A stretch of DNA of 64,000 bases. Source: Amycolatopsis oliviviridis (GTDB lineage: Bacteria; Actinomycetota; Actinomycetes; Mycobacteriales; Pseudonocardiaceae). Where the stretch lies: the NCBI RefSeq assembly GCF_014654365.1, contig NZ_BNAY01000001.1:682001-746000 (forward strand). The letters run 5' to 3'. Below the pieces are notes generated by a model. It searched no databases. It worked only from the letters and a program-made list of their open reading frames with translations, and was not told the origin of the DNA. Position 1 is the stretch's first letter. Every line of letters begins with the position of its first letter. The position numbers and the translations under genes were made by a program. This document shows positions 1 through 8,522 of the stretch, one piece after another.

Positions 1-2
1 CG

Positions 3-278
3 GGCGGCGCCGATCTGCCGTCCCTGTGGGAAGGCTCACCGGATCCGAGCTGGGATCTGACCGAGGACGACGACCCGCGTTCGGTCGTGGCGGCGTACCG
101 CGCGGAGTGGGCGTTGTCGGAGTCGTCGCTGGCCGGGGTCTCGCCGGACGATCGGGCGCGCCGGTCGGGGAAGTTCACCGTCCGGTGGGTGCTCGCGCAC
201 GTGTTGCAGGAGACCGCGCGGCACACCGGGCATCTGGACATCCTGCGGGAGCTGGCCGACGGCACGACCGGTGAATAG
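3..278 (+). CDS. DinB/DUF664-like protein, 3' part only
   Basis: Only the last 91 codons lie in the window; the frame is open from base 3 to the TAG at 276-278, so the start lies upstream. The C-terminal residues RWVLAHVLQETARHTGHLD are typical of the last helices of DinB-like/DUF664 proteins, which are four-helix bundles with a metal site formed by histidines, often linked to mycothiol-dependent or detoxification chemistry. The His residues of ETARHTGH fit that site. The specific substrate cannot be told. It lies 17 bases upstream of the metallo-hydrolase gene, so the two may be cotranscribed. Confidence 0.7.
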   Translation, partial: GGADLPSLWEGSPDPSWDLTEDDDPRSVVAAYRAEWALSESSLAGVSPDDRARRSGKFTVRWVLAHVLQETARHTGHLDILRELADGTTGE

Positions 279-295
279 GGCCGTAAGGTGTCCGC

Positions 296-1006
296 ATGGC
301 TGACAGGCTGTACTTCCGGCAGTTGCTCGCGGGCCGTGACTTCGCGGTGGGGGATCCCGTCGCGACGCAGATGGTCAACTTCGCCTATCTGATCGGCGAC
401 CGGGAGACGAACGAGGCGGTCGTCGTCGACCCGGCGTACGCCGTCGGCGATCTGCTGGACCTGCTGGAAGCCGACGGCATGCGGCTGACCGGTGTCCTCG
501 CCACGCACCACCATCCGGACCACGTCGGCGGCGAGATGATGGGCTTCTCGCTGCCGGGGATCGCGGAACTGCTGGAACGTGAGCAGGTGCCGATCCACGT
601 CAACGGCGCCGAGGCGGAGTGGGTCCGCCGCATCACCGGTGTCTCCGGAACCGACCTGCGTTCGCACGAGCACGACGACGTCCTCGAGGTCGGCGCGGTG
701 CCGATCCGGTTGCTGCACACGCCGGGACACACCCCGGGCAGCCAGTGCTTCCTGGTCGACGGACGGCTCGTCTCGGGCGACACGCTGTTCCTCGAAGGCT
801 GTGGCCGGACCGATTTCCCCGGCGGCGACGCGGAGGCGATCTACCGGAGCCTGCAATGGCTGGCCGGGCTCGACGGGGATCCGGTCGTCTACCCGGGGCA
901 CCAGTACTCTGCCGAGCCGTCGGCGAACCTGTCGCGGGTGAAGGACACGAACTTCGTGTTCCGGCCGAAGTCGCTGGACGAATGGCGGCTGATGTTCGGC
1001 GGCTGA
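296..1006 (+). CDS. metallo-beta-lactamase-fold hydrolase, glyoxalase II / persulfide dioxygenase-like
   Basis: The 236-residue protein carries the MBL metal motif HxHxDH at residues 71-76 (THHHPDHVGG), a later HTPGHTPGS histidine segment and the GDTLFLEGCGRTDFPGGD segment, whose aspartate bridges the metals; YPGHQY supplies a further histidine. The GCGRTDF stretch is shared with glyoxalase II-like and ETHE1-like enzymes, so hydrolysis of a glutathione/mycothiol thioester or oxidation of a persulfide are both possible. It is a cytosolic enzyme without a signal peptide. It follows the DinB-like gene closely. Family is sure; substrate is not. Confidence 0.85.
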   Translation: MADRLYFRQLLAGRDFAVGDPVATQMVNFAYLIGDRETNEAVVVDPAYAVGDLLDLLEADGMRLTGVLATHHHPDHVGGEMMGFSLPGIAELLEREQVPIHVNGAEAEWVRRITGVSGTDLRSHEHDDVLEVGAVPIRLLHTPGHTPGSQCFLVDGRLVSGDTLFLEGCGRTDFPGGDAEAIYRSLQWLAGLDGDPVVYPGHQYSAEPSANLSRVKDTNFVFRPKSLDEWRLMFGG

Positions 1007-1017
1007 CTCGACACCTC

Positions 1018-1039
1018 CGCATTTAGAGGACTAATTGCG
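1018..1039. repeat. short palindrome of the CGCATTTAG family, variant copy
   Basis: The segment has outer arms CGCA and TGCG with TTTAG / CTAAT inside and a GAGGA centre, so the centre is the reverse complement of the TCCTC centre in the other copies at 1261, 11162 and 37283. It sits 11 bases after the metallo-hydrolase stop. Together with the next three palindromes it fills the 348-base gene-free stretch 1007-1354, which holds no ORF that looks coding. Confidence 0.6.
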
Positions 1040-1076
1040 TTGGCCCCGAACTCGACCCTCACACCTTGAGAAGTAC

Positions 1077-1122
1077 ATGAAGGCCCCCTTCCTTGCGATA
1101 GGCGCAAGGAAGGGGCCTTCAT
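1077..1122. repeat. long intergenic palindrome, type AAGGCCCC
   Basis: Arms at 1077-1097 and 1103-1122 are complementary apart from one bulged C (core AAGGCCCCCTTCCTTGCG against CGCAAGGAAGGGGCCTT), separated by five bases. Almost the same sequence recurs at 54492-54546. As RNA it would form a very stable hairpin, but no T-run follows, so it may be a bidirectional factor-independent terminator or a dispersed palindromic element. Confidence 0.75.
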
Positions 1123-1177
1123 TTACTCGAGTGGGGGCGCAGGGACCGACCCGGCGCGGTCCGGCGAACCACCCCGT

Positions 1178-1230
1178 GTTGTGAAAGCCACTTTCGCAAC
1201 CTTCAACGTTGCGAAAGTGGCTTTCACAAC
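1178..1230. repeat. perfect 23-bp inverted repeat
   Basis: Arms 1178-1200 and 1208-1230 are perfectly complementary (core GTGAAAGCCACTTTCGCAAC) around a seven-base loop CTTCAAC. It is the second of the palindromes between the metallo-hydrolase and the sulfonate monooxygenase gene. No other copy of this type was noticed in the window. Confidence 0.8.
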
Positions 1231-1252
1231 CTGCGCCCGCAGCGCGGGACTC

Positions 1253-1290
1253 GACACCTCCGCATTTAGTCCTCTGAATGCGGAGGTGTC
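1253..1290. repeat. palindrome of the CGCATTTAG family, extended arms
   Basis: Arms 1253-1269 and 1274-1290 pair over 17 bp (GACACCTCCGCATTTAG with CTGAATGCGGAGGTGTC, one T-G pair) around TCCT. The core 1261-1282 recurs at 11162-11183 and, with two changes, at 37283-37304. The flanking GACACCTC also precedes the variant copy at 1018 (ACACCTC), which suggests a repeated unit larger than the hairpin. Confidence 0.75.
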
Positions 1291-1354
1291 CAGATCGCGG
1301 GAAGCGAGGGCCGGCGATTGACCCGGCCCGCCCGGGAAGCCGAAGCTCGGAACC

Positions 1355-2464
1355 GTGACGCTCAAGCTGCATTGGTTCCTGCCCACCACCGGCGACGGCC
1401 GCACGATCGTGGAGCACTTCCACGCCAGCCGGGCCGCCGGGGCGTCCGCCGCGCGTGAGCCGAGCCTCGACTACCTCGCGCAGGTCGCCCGCGCCGCCGA
1501 GGCCAACGGGTTCGAAGGGGTCCTGACACCGACCGGGACCTGGTGCGAGGACGCGTGGCTGACGACGGCGGCGCTGATCCGGGAGACGAGAAGCCTCAAG
1601 TTCCTGGTCGCGTTCCGGCCCGGGACGGTCTCTCCGACGCTGGCCGCGCAGATGGCCGGGACCTTCCAGCGGCTCTCGCAAGGCCGAGTGCTGCTCAACG
1701 TCGTCACCGGCGGCGACGCGGTCGAGCAGCGCAGGTTCGGCGACTGGCACGACCACGACCAGCGCTACGCCCGCACCGGCGAGTTCCTCGAAATCGTGCG
1801 CGGGGTGTGGAGCGGCAAGCCGTTCGACTACGACGGCGAGCATCTCAAGGTCGAGGGCGCGACCACGCGTGCGGCGCCCGATCCGTTGCCGCCGATCTAC
1901 TTCGGTGGCTCGTCCCCGGCGGCGCTGCCGATCGCGGCGAAGCACGCCGACGTCTACCTGACCTGGGGAGAGCCGCCCGCGCAGGTCGCCGAGAAGATCG
2001 CCAAGGTCCGCGAACTCGCCGAGGAACAAGGCCGGAAGGTCCGCTTCGGCATCCGGCTGCACACCCTGTCCCGCGACACGTCGGCCGAAGCGTGGGCGGA
2101 GGCGGGAAAACTGCTGGAAGCGATCGATCCCGAGCGGATCGCCCACACGCAGAAGCAGCTGTCCGCCAGTGAATCCGTTGGCCAGCAACGGATGGCGGCA
2201 CTGCACGGCGGGAAGACCGACGGCGGCGTCCGCGGTCTGGAGATCCACCCGAACCTGTGGGCGGGCATCGGCCTGGTGCGCGGTGGCGCGGGCACGGCCC
2301 TGGTCGGCAGCCACCGCGAGGTCGCCGACCTCATCGAGGAGTACCACGCGCACGGCATCGAGGAGTTCGTCCTCTCCGGATATCCGCATCTGGAGGAGGC
2401 GTACTGGTTCGGCGAGGGTGTCCGGCCGGAGCTGGCGCGCCGCGGGCTAGTCCCAGCGCTGTGA
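1355..2464 (+). CDS. ssuD: LLM-class FMNH2-dependent alkanesulfonate monooxygenase-like protein
   Basis: The 369-residue product matches the SsuD branch of the luciferase-like monooxygenases: N-terminus LHWFLPTTGDGR, the segment YFGGSSPAALPIAAKHADVY, and the C-terminal LSGYPHLEEAYWFGEGVRP. SsuD enzymes cleave C1-C14 alkanesulfonates to aldehyde and sulfite using FMNH2 from a separate reductase, for sulfur supply. The GTG start is chosen because it gives the family N-terminus directly. No ssuABC transporter or ssuE reductase lies next to it, so it is an orphan copy, and a related LLM substrate is possible. Its last 18 bases overlap the convergent sortase gene. Confidence 0.8.
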   Translation: MTLKLHWFLPTTGDGRTIVEHFHASRAAGASAAREPSLDYLAQVARAAEANGFEGVLTPTGTWCEDAWLTTAALIRETRSLKFLVAFRPGTVSPTLAAQMAGTFQRLSQGRVLLNVVTGGDAVEQRRFGDWHDHDQRYARTGEFLEIVRGVWSGKPFDYDGEHLKVEGATTRAAPDPLPPIYFGGSSPAALPIAAKHADVYLTWGEPPAQVAEKIAKVRELAEEQGRKVRFGIRLHTLSRDTSAEAWAEAGKLLEAIDPERIAHTQKQLSASESVGQQRMAALHGGKTDGGVRGLEIHPNLWAGIGLVRGGAGTALVGSHREVADLIEEYHAHGIEEFVLSGYPHLEEAYWFGEGVRPELARRGLVPAL

Positions 2465-3031
2465 GGCGTACACGACGACGTTGTCCCGATAGGACCGTTT
2501 CGCCGTGTCGAAGCTTCCGCCGCATGTGATCAACCGGAGCGCGCTTCCTGGCGCCGGCCCGTAGACGGCCCGCGTCGGGAACTCGTTCTTCGGGTAGCGC
2601 TGGACCGAGTCGACCCGGAACACGACGTCGGCGCCGTCGGACCGCACGACTCGCACCTCGTCGCCGGACCGCAGTTCGCGCAGCCGGAAGAACGGCGCCG
2701 GCCCCGAGCGCGAGTCGACGTGCGCGGCGAGGACGGCGGGGCCGGGATCGCCCGGCACCGGGCCGTTCTCGTACCAGCCGATGTCGGAGAACCAACCGGG
2801 CGCCTGGAGTTCGCCCGCCGCGCCGAGGGCGAGCGGGACCAGGCCCGCCTGGTCGAGACCGATCGCCGGAATGGTCAGCCGGACCGGCGACACCTTCGCC
2901 CTGGCCGGGAGCGGAAGCGGGCCGGACACGGCCGGTGGTGCGACCGCCCCGGCCGGAGCGGGAACAGCCGGGGCGCAGGCTGTGAGCGCTACGAGTCCTA
3001 AAAGGACAAAAACCGCGCGCTTAGCGATCAC
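2447..3031 (-). CDS. class F sortase
   Basis: The product (194 residues from a GTG that overlaps the stop of the upstream gene by 11 bases) has an N-terminal hydrophobic segment ending in LTACAP, a lipoprotein-like or signal-anchor sequence. It then carries the sortase core with catalytic His in AAHVDS, Cys in ITCGGSFD and Arg in YRDNVVVYA. Class F sortases are actinobacterial cysteine transpeptidases that attach or process surface proteins. It is the last gene of a leftward operon behind a DUF4397 surface protein, a likely partner. A longer reading from 3124 is possible but runs deep into the upstream gene without a signal sequence, so 3031 is preferred. Confidence 0.85.
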   Translation of the reverse strand: MIAKRAVFVLLGLVALTACAPAVPAPAGAVAPPAVSGPLPLPARAKVSPVRLTIPAIGLDQAGLVPLALGAAGELQAPGWFSDIGWYENGPVPGDPGPAVLAAHVDSRSGPAPFFRLRELRSGDEVRVVRSDGADVVFRVDSVQRYPKNEFPTRAVYGPAPGSALRLITCGGSFDTAKRSYRDNVVVYASQRWD

Positions 3032-3854
3032 GGGCGGTGCGCCGCACGAGCACCAGGAAAGCGAGCGCGACCGGGAGCACGAGAAGCCACCACGGCACCG
3101 ATTCCGGCGCGGTCCCGCCACCACCGGTCTCGACGCCGAGTTTCGGCGGGTCCGGCAGGGTGGCGCCGTCGGCGATCGCCTCGGTCTTCAGCCCGGTGCC
3201 GTTCTCGGTCACCAGCAGACTGGTCGTCGACCCGGCCTTGATGTCCACTGTGGACTCCGAAGTGGTGCCGCCGGAGGTCAGCTTCAGTGGCCAGCGGCCT
3301 TCGGGGAGATCGGTGTACGGCGTCGTGAGGCCGTACGCGGCACCGCTCGCCACGGGTTTCCCGTCCGGTCCGGTGACGTTCACCGGTGTCAGCGCGGCCG
3401 AACCCTGGACGACGCGCACCCGTCCGTTCCCGGCGGACGGCGCCGACAGATCGTCCTGGACCAGATCACCTCGCAGACCGCCACCGGGACCGTTCGCGAA
3501 CACCAGCATCGAGTACGCGCTCGCCTCCTTGATCTCGATCGTCGCGCTCAGCGCGGGCGGCGAGGACGCGGCGGCGTCGGCGGGACGCATCGAAACCGTG
3601 TATGCGCCGGGAGCCACCGAGGAGTACGGGGTCACCGCGCCGTAGCCTGCTTTGCGGATGACGACCTTCTCGGGCTTGCCGAAGGCGGCGAAGTAGATGT
3701 CGACCGGCGGGACCTTGGGGGAGAGGTGCCCGACGCGGATCCAGCCGACACCGGGGCCGGGTGCCGCGTGCGCGGCGAGCGCCGGACCACCGAGCAGCAG
3801 CAAAGCGGCGGCGAGCACGCCGGCGGGTCTCAGCAGGATCGTGAGCAGACGCAT
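3021..3854 (-). CDS. DUF4397 secreted, membrane-anchored protein
   Basis: This 277-residue protein begins with a Sec signal peptide (residues 1-30, ending LAAHAAPG). Two DUF4397 beta-sandwich repeats follow (VGHLSPKVPPVDIYF near residue 41 and VRVVQGSAALTPVNV near 147). It ends in a Gly-rich linker, one transmembrane helix (WWLLVLPVALAFLVLV) and a basic tail RRTARDR. That C-terminus resembles a cell-wall sorting signal but lacks a recognisable LPXTG. DUF4397 has no known biochemical activity. The coupled sortase downstream suggests a surface-exposed protein anchored or processed at the wall. Confidence 0.85.
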   Translation of the reverse strand: MRLLTILLRPAGVLAAALLLLGGPALAAHAAPGPGVGWIRVGHLSPKVPPVDIYFAAFGKPEKVVIRKAGYGAVTPYSSVAPGAYTVSMRPADAAASSPPALSATIEIKEASAYSMLVFANGPGGGLRGDLVQDDLSAPSAGNGRVRVVQGSAALTPVNVTGPDGKPVASGAAYGLTTPYTDLPEGRWPLKLTSGGTTSESTVDIKAGSTTSLLVTENGTGLKTEAIADGATLPDPPKLGVETGGGGTAPESVPWWLLVLPVALAFLVLVRRTARDR

Positions 3855-3878
3855 GGCGGGACCTTTCGTTGCCGGGAT

Positions 3879-5675
3879 TCAGGGTGACGAGAACGGCGTG
3901 AGCAGTCCAGACGGAGGGAACAACGGGTACGTCACGAGCACTCCGTCCCGCACCCGGGTGACGGACGCGGGCTGGAACGTGCCGCGCTGGCCGGTGAAGA
4001 AGTCGGCGACGGCGGCTTCGTCGCCACTGGAGACGACCAAGTGGCGCAGTGGCTGCTCGGCGGCGGCTTCGCTGGGCACGGAAGGAAAGTCGACCAGCCG
4101 GACCGGGCGGAGGGTGGCTAGCGCGGCGATGGTCGCGATCAGGCGGGGATCGACCTTGCCCGCGGTCAGCAGGTCGCGGGTGCGTCCTTCGCACCGGATC
4201 TGCGCCGACGCCGCCAAAGCGGCACCGGCGCGGGAACGCGCTCCGGATTCCTCGGTCTCGCCGGGCGAATCCTTGGGGTCACCGAAGCGGGACACCGTGA
4301 CGGAGCCGAAGACCGCGACCTTCGTCGTACCGGCGAGAATCGCCGACGCGGCGGGGAAGCGGGATCGGTCGCGCTGTCCGGAAGCGGTCAGCACGGCCCA
4401 TTCCGGGAGGGCGCAGGAGACCGCGCACGAGCCGATCGGGATCAGCGACCCGGTCGGCCAGCCGTCCGCGGCGAGCTCGGTCCAGCTCGCGTCGTCGACC
4501 AGGACGACGGCACCGGAAGCGTTGTCCTGCAACCACTCCCGCGCCTGGGAGAGTGCGGTCCCGCCGGACGAACCGGGGCCCAGCCGGTCGAACCCGTGCG
4601 CCCAGCCCGCGACGGAGATGAGGGTCAGCACCGTGGCCAGCACGACGGCCGAAACGGGACGGCGTGCCGGGCTCAGGCGGTGTCCCGCGGGCCGCCTGCC
4701 CGCCGCGACCGTGGCCGCGACCTCGCCGACGAGCAGCGGTGTCAGCGGGATCAGCAGCGCGAGCGGGAGTTCGACGGGGATCGCGGGGAAAGCGAGGACC
4801 GCCGCGATCACCAGGGCCGACACGGCGAGCGGACGCGTCCGGGGCAGGACCATCCCGGCGACGACCGCGACCATCGACAGCACGACGAACACGGGGTCCA
4901 ACGCGACCCACGCGGCGATACCCGGCGGCCCCGGCTCGGGCAGCTCCGGACGCAAGACCGGACCGGCCGGTCCGAACGCGACGCCGAGACCGAGCGTGAA
5001 GACCACGGCGGTGAACGCGACCCGGGACGACTCCCGCCGCCGGGCGAGCAGCCAGCCCGCCGCCGGCAGGGCCAGCAAGGCCAAGGGTGACGTGAGGACG
5101 GCGGCGAGGAGACACGACGCGGCGAGGACGTCATGCCATGGCCGTGCCCGCACGCGCGGTGTCGCGACGAGGACGAGCGCGGCCAGCACCCAGGTGACCG
5201 CGAGATGCTCGACGAGCACCACCCGCTGCAGTCCGATCGCCAGCGGTGAGACCGCCATCAGCACCACGGCCAGCGTCGCCGCCCAGAACGGCAGGCCCAG
5301 CCGCCGCGCCAGCAGCCACAGCAGCACCGCGCACAGCACCGCCGCGAGCACCATCGTCTCCCGGACCGCCGTGACCGGGACGGTGGTGCGCTCGAACGCC
5401 CGCGAGATCAGCGCGTACCCGGCGAGCTGGGCCCAGCCGAACGGCGACGTCCCGGTGACGCCCGTGTCGGTGAAGGAAGTGAGGTGGCTCAGGGCGAACA
5501 CGTGCGCGACGGTCGCCGGTTCGGTGGCGGGAGACGGCGTCGGCGAAGCCAGATTGATGACACGCGCGCCGCCCGTGATCACGAGGAGCGTGAGGACGAC
5601 GTCGATCGACAGCAGACGGATGGCGGCCGCCCCGACCAAGCGACGGCCGTTGACCTCGACGGGGACCACCGTCAA
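3879..5675 (-). CDS. polytopic membrane protein, GT39-like glycosyltransferase-type fold
   Basis: The 598-residue protein shows about ten hydrophobic helices between residues 15 and 350, then a roughly 240-residue soluble C-terminal part. A helix-loop pattern with acidic residues near FTDTGVTGTSPFGW, and a globular part containing VVLVDDASWTELAADGW, recall the GT-C/PMT-like glycosyltransferases of actinobacteria, but no definitive catalytic motif was seen, so the enzyme class is tentative. It starts with TTG at 5675 (GTG at 5669 is an alternative). It is first in the operon with the DUF4397 protein (24-base gap) and the sortase, and so probably acts on the cell envelope. Confidence 0.65.
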   Translation of the reverse strand: MTVVPVEVNGRRLVGAAAIRLLSIDVVLTLLVITGGARVINLASPTPSPATEPATVAHVFALSHLTSFTDTGVTGTSPFGWAQLAGYALISRAFERTTVPVTAVRETMVLAAVLCAVLLWLLARRLGLPFWAATLAVVLMAVSPLAIGLQRVVLVEHLAVTWVLAALVLVATPRVRARPWHDVLAASCLLAAVLTSPLALLALPAAGWLLARRRESSRVAFTAVVFTLGLGVAFGPAGPVLRPELPEPGPPGIAAWVALDPVFVVLSMVAVVAGMVLPRTRPLAVSALVIAAVLAFPAIPVELPLALLIPLTPLLVGEVAATVAAGRRPAGHRLSPARRPVSAVVLATVLTLISVAGWAHGFDRLGPGSSGGTALSQAREWLQDNASGAVVLVDDASWTELAADGWPTGSLIPIGSCAVSCALPEWAVLTASGQRDRSRFPAASAILAGTTKVAVFGSVTVSRFGDPKDSPGETEESGARSRAGAALAASAQIRCEGRTRDLLTAGKVDPRLIATIAALATLRPVRLVDFPSVPSEAAAEQPLRHLVVSSGDEAAVADFFTGQRGTFQPASVTRVRDGVLVTYPLFPPSGLLTPFSSP

Positions 5676-5779
5676 AGCCTAGCTCGAAAATCCGCCGTGA
5701 CCACGGCTGAATTGACGACATTCTTTTGATCTCGTGAAGCCGCGCGTTTCCATCGCGCGATAAAACAACGGAGAATTAT

Positions 5780-6547
5780 TTACAAAGTGCGGGACAACGC
5801 CAAGGCCGCGGTCCGCACCGCGGGTGCGACCCTGTTGGTGTGCATGCGATTGGCCCAGCCGGAGATCGACAAGGCCGCCACCGCGACGCCTTGGGAGTCC
5901 AGCAAGGGGCTCGCGGCGCAGACGACACCGACACCGGATTCTTCCCGCTCCAAAGCGATTCCGTCTTCGCGGACCTTGGCGAGCTGACGGCGCAGCAGAC
6001 CGGCGGCGGTGATCGTCCGGACGCTGACCCTGGGCAATCCCGCGTCGATCACCTGGGTCACCACGGATTCCGGCGAGAACGCGAGAATCGCCTTTCCGAC
6101 ACCGGTGGCGTGCGCGGGAAAACGGCCGCCTATCCGGGACGGCAGCGACGGCGCGTCGGGACCCCGCAGAATGTCGAGATAGACGACCTCGGTGCCTTCG
6201 AGGACCGCGAGATGCACGGTGTTCCTGGTCGCCTCACGGAGATCGGCGAGATACGGACGCGCGGCCTCGACCAGGCCGCGGCGCCGTACCGCCAGCTGGC
6301 CGATCTCGAACAGTTTCAGCCCGAGCCGCAGCGCCGCTCCTTCGCGTTCGAGCAGTCCGGTCGCGACCAGGTGCCCGGTGAGCCGGTGGACGGTCGACTT
6401 CGCCAGTCCGGTCCGCCGTGAGAGCTCGGAAACGCCGAGCGCGTCGTCGCCGGGACGGAAGGCGGAGAGCAGCGCGGTGACACGGGCGGCCACGAGGCCG
6501 TCCGCTCCGGTTCGTTCCGGGTCGTCGTTCCGCCCAGCGGCACGCAT
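5780..6547 (-). CDS. IclR-family transcriptional regulator
   Basis: The product of 255 residues from the ATG at 6547 has an N-terminal winged helix-turn-helix (ALGVSELSRRTGLAKSTVHRL, residues about 37-57) and a C-terminal IclR effector domain (HATGVGKAILAF, GVVCAASPLLD). The reading frame stays open to 6847 but the upstream part is arginine-rich shadow sequence. IclR proteins bind small aromatic or organic acids and often control catabolic genes. It is divergent, across only 41 bases, from the acetaldehyde dehydrogenase/aldolase pair, its likely target. Confidence 0.9.
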   Translation of the reverse strand: MRAAGRNDDPERTGADGLVAARVTALLSAFRPGDDALGVSELSRRTGLAKSTVHRLTGHLVATGLLEREGAALRLGLKLFEIGQLAVRRRGLVEAARPYLADLREATRNTVHLAVLEGTEVVYLDILRGPDAPSLPSRIGGRFPAHATGVGKAILAFSPESVVTQVIDAGLPRVSVRTITAAGLLRRQLAKVREDGIALEREESGVGVVCAASPLLDSQGVAVAALSISGWANRMHTNRVAPAVRTAALALSRTL

Positions 6548-6588
6548 GAGTTGAGTGTGCCCTATCCGCTCGGGGAGCGTCACCTGAC

Positions 6589-7491
6589 ATGGCGCAACGG
6601 AAAGCGGTGGCCGCGATCGTCGGTCCCGGGAACATCGGCACCGACCTGCTCGCGAAGCTGAGGCGCAGCGATCACGTCGAGGTGCGGTACATGGTCGGCG
6701 TGGACCCCGAATCGGACGGGCTGGCCAAGGCGGCCGAGCTGGGACTGGAGACCTCCGCCGGCGGCGTCGACTGGCTGCTGTCCCGCGACGAGCTGCCGGA
6801 CCTGGTCTTCGAAGCGACCTCGGCGAAGGCGCATCTGGCGAACGCACCGCGCTACTCCGCCGCCGGGATCCGCGCGATCGACCTGACCCCGGCCGCGGTC
6901 GGCCCGTTCACCTGCCCCGCCGTCGGCCTGCCCGAACGGCTCGACGTGCCGAACGTCAACCTCATCACCTGCGGCGGCCAGGCCACGATCCCGATCGTGC
7001 ACGCGGTGTCCCGGGTGACGCCGGTGCCTTACGCCGAGATCGTCGCGTCCGTCTCCTCGCGCTCGGCAGGCCCGGGCACCCGCGCGAACATCGACGAGTT
7101 CACCGCGACGACGGCGCGCGGGATCGAGCTCGTCGGGGGAGCGAGCCGCGGCAAGGCGATCATCATCATCAACCCCGTCGAGCCGCCGATGATCATGCGG
7201 GACACGGTGTTCTGCGCGATCGACCCGGACGCGGACTTCGACGCGGTGACCGAATCCATCCACCGGATGGTCGAAACGGTTCAGGGTTACGTGCCGGGCT
7301 ACACGCTCAAAGCGGATCCGCAGTTCGACCCTCCCCGGCCGGGTTGGAGCGGGCAGGCGCGGGTCGCGGTGTTCCTGGAGGTCGCCGGCAACGGGGACTT
7401 CCTGCCGAAGTACGCCGGGAACCTCGACATCATGACGGCCGCGGCCGCCCGCGTCGGCGAGCTGCTGGCGACCCAGGAGGTGGCGGCGTGA
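6589..7491 (+). CDS. hsaG: acetaldehyde dehydrogenase (acylating)
   Basis: The 300-residue enzyme belongs to the MhpF/DmpF/HsaG family that oxidises acetaldehyde or propanal with NAD+ and CoA to acyl-CoA. It shows the Rossmann start [13 protein letters not shown] and the catalytic cysteine at residue 128 in [11 protein letters not shown]. The family works as a channelling complex with 4-hydroxy-2-oxovalerate aldolase, encoded directly downstream with a GTGA overlap. The usual third partner, 2-hydroxypenta-2,4-dienoate hydratase, is not in the window. The hsaG name rests on actinobacterial family likeness; mhpF is an equivalent label. Confidence 0.93.
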   Translation: MAQRKAVAAIVGPGNIGTDLLAKLRRSDHVEVRYMVGVDPESDGLAKAAELGLETSAGGVDWLLSRDELPDLVFEATSAKAHLANAPRYSAAGIRAIDLTPAAVGPFTCPAVGLPERLDVPNVNLITCGGQATIPIVHAVSRVTPVPYAEIVASVSSRSAGPGTRANIDEFTATTARGIELVGGASRGKAIIIINPVEPPMIMRDTVFCAIDPDADFDAVTESIHRMVETVQGYVPGYTLKADPQFDPPRPGWSGQARVAVFLEVAGNGDFLPKYAGNLDIMTAAAARVGELLATQEVAA

Positions 7492-8522
7492 AGTGGGACG
7501 AGATCGACCGTGAGGTCCGGCTGGTCGACACCAGCCTGCGCGACGGCAGCCATGCGATGGCGCACCAGTTCACCGAGAAGAACGTCCGCGACACCGTCCG
7601 GGCATTGGACGACGGCGGCGTCTCGCTGATCGAGGTCAGCCACGGCGACGGGCTCGGCGGCTCGACGTTCAACTACGGGTTCTCGCTGGTCGACGAGCGG
7701 AAGCTGATCGCCGCGGCGGTCGACGAGGCGCGGCGCTCGAAGATCGCGGTGCTGCTCCTTCCCGGCCTCGGCACGGTCGGCGATCTGAAGGTGGCGGCCG
7801 ATCTCGGCGCGGGCGCGGTCCGGATCGCGACCCACTGCACCGAGGCCGACGTGTCCGTCCAGCATTTCGGCGCGGCGCGGGAGCTCGGGCTGGAGACGGT
7901 CGGTTTCCTGATGCTGTCCCATATGTCGACGCCGGAGGCGCTCGCGAAGCAGGGCCGGATCATGGTCGACGCGGGCTGCCAGTGCGTGTACGTCGTCGAC
8001 TCGGCCGGGGCGCTGATCCTGGAGGACGCGGGCGAACGCGTCGCCGCGCTCGTGGCGGAATTCGGTGACGAGGCGCAGGTCGGCTACCACGGTCACCAGA
8101 ACCTGAGCTTCGGCGTCGCCAACTCGGTACTCGCCTACCGGGCCGGTGCCCGGCAGATCGACGGTTCGCTCGTGGCGCTCGGCGCCGGTGCGGGCAACTC
8201 GCCGACCGAGGTCCTCGCGGCGACGTTCGAACGGCTCGGGATCCGCACCGGCGTCGACAAGGACGTCCTGATGGACGCGGCCGAGAACGTCGTGAAGCCT
8301 TACATCACGCGGCTGCCGGTGATGGACCGGTCGTCGATCGTGCAGGGCTTCGCGGGCGTGTACTCCAGTTTCCTGCTGCACGCGGAGCGCGCCGCCGAGC
8401 GCTACGACGTCCCGGCGCACGAAATCCTCTACCGCGTCGGCGCCGCGAAATACGTGGGCGGCCAGGAGGACATGATCATCGACATCGCCCTGCAACTGGT
8501 CGCCGAACGCGCTCAGGCTTGA
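7488..8522 (+). CDS. hsaF: 4-hydroxy-2-oxovalerate aldolase
   Basis: The 344-residue protein from a GTG overlapping the dehydrogenase stop is a DmpG/BphI/HsaF-type class II aldolase. It contains the TIM-barrel start [17 protein letters not shown], with catalytic arginine and metal-binding aspartate, the metal motif GYHGHQN, and the C-terminal communication domain ending [16 protein letters not shown]. It splits 4-hydroxy-2-oxoacids into pyruvate and an aldehyde, which passes to the partner dehydrogenase. Its end overlaps the convergent TetR gene by 10 bases. The IclR gene upstream is the likely regulator. Confidence 0.95.
   Translation: MKWDEIDREVRLVDTSLRDGSHAMAHQFTEKNVRDTVRALDDGGVSLIEVSHGDGLGGSTFNYGFSLVDERKLIAAAVDEARRSKIAVLLLPGLGTVGDLKVAADLGAGAVRIATHCTEADVSVQHFGAARELGLETVGFLMLSHMSTPEALAKQGRIMVDAGCQCVYVVDSAGALILEDAGERVAALVAEFGDEAQVGYHGHQNLSFGVANSVLAYRAGARQIDGSLVALGAGAGNSPTEVLAATFERLGIRTGVDKDVLMDAAENVVKPYITRLPVMDRSSIVQGFAGVYSSFLLHAERAAERYDVPAHEILYRVGAAKYVGGQEDMIIDIALQLVAERAQA

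Noticed and set aside
1077..1290. Palindromes as ends of an insertion sequence
   Set aside because: No transposase-like frame lies between or beside them and no target duplication was seen; they are hairpins, not terminal inverted repeats.
3697..5682. A 661-codon plus-strand frame opposite the membrane protein
   Set aside because: Composition is Ser/Thr/Arg-rich with no domain, and the opposite strand has clear transmembrane helices; it is a high-GC shadow frame.
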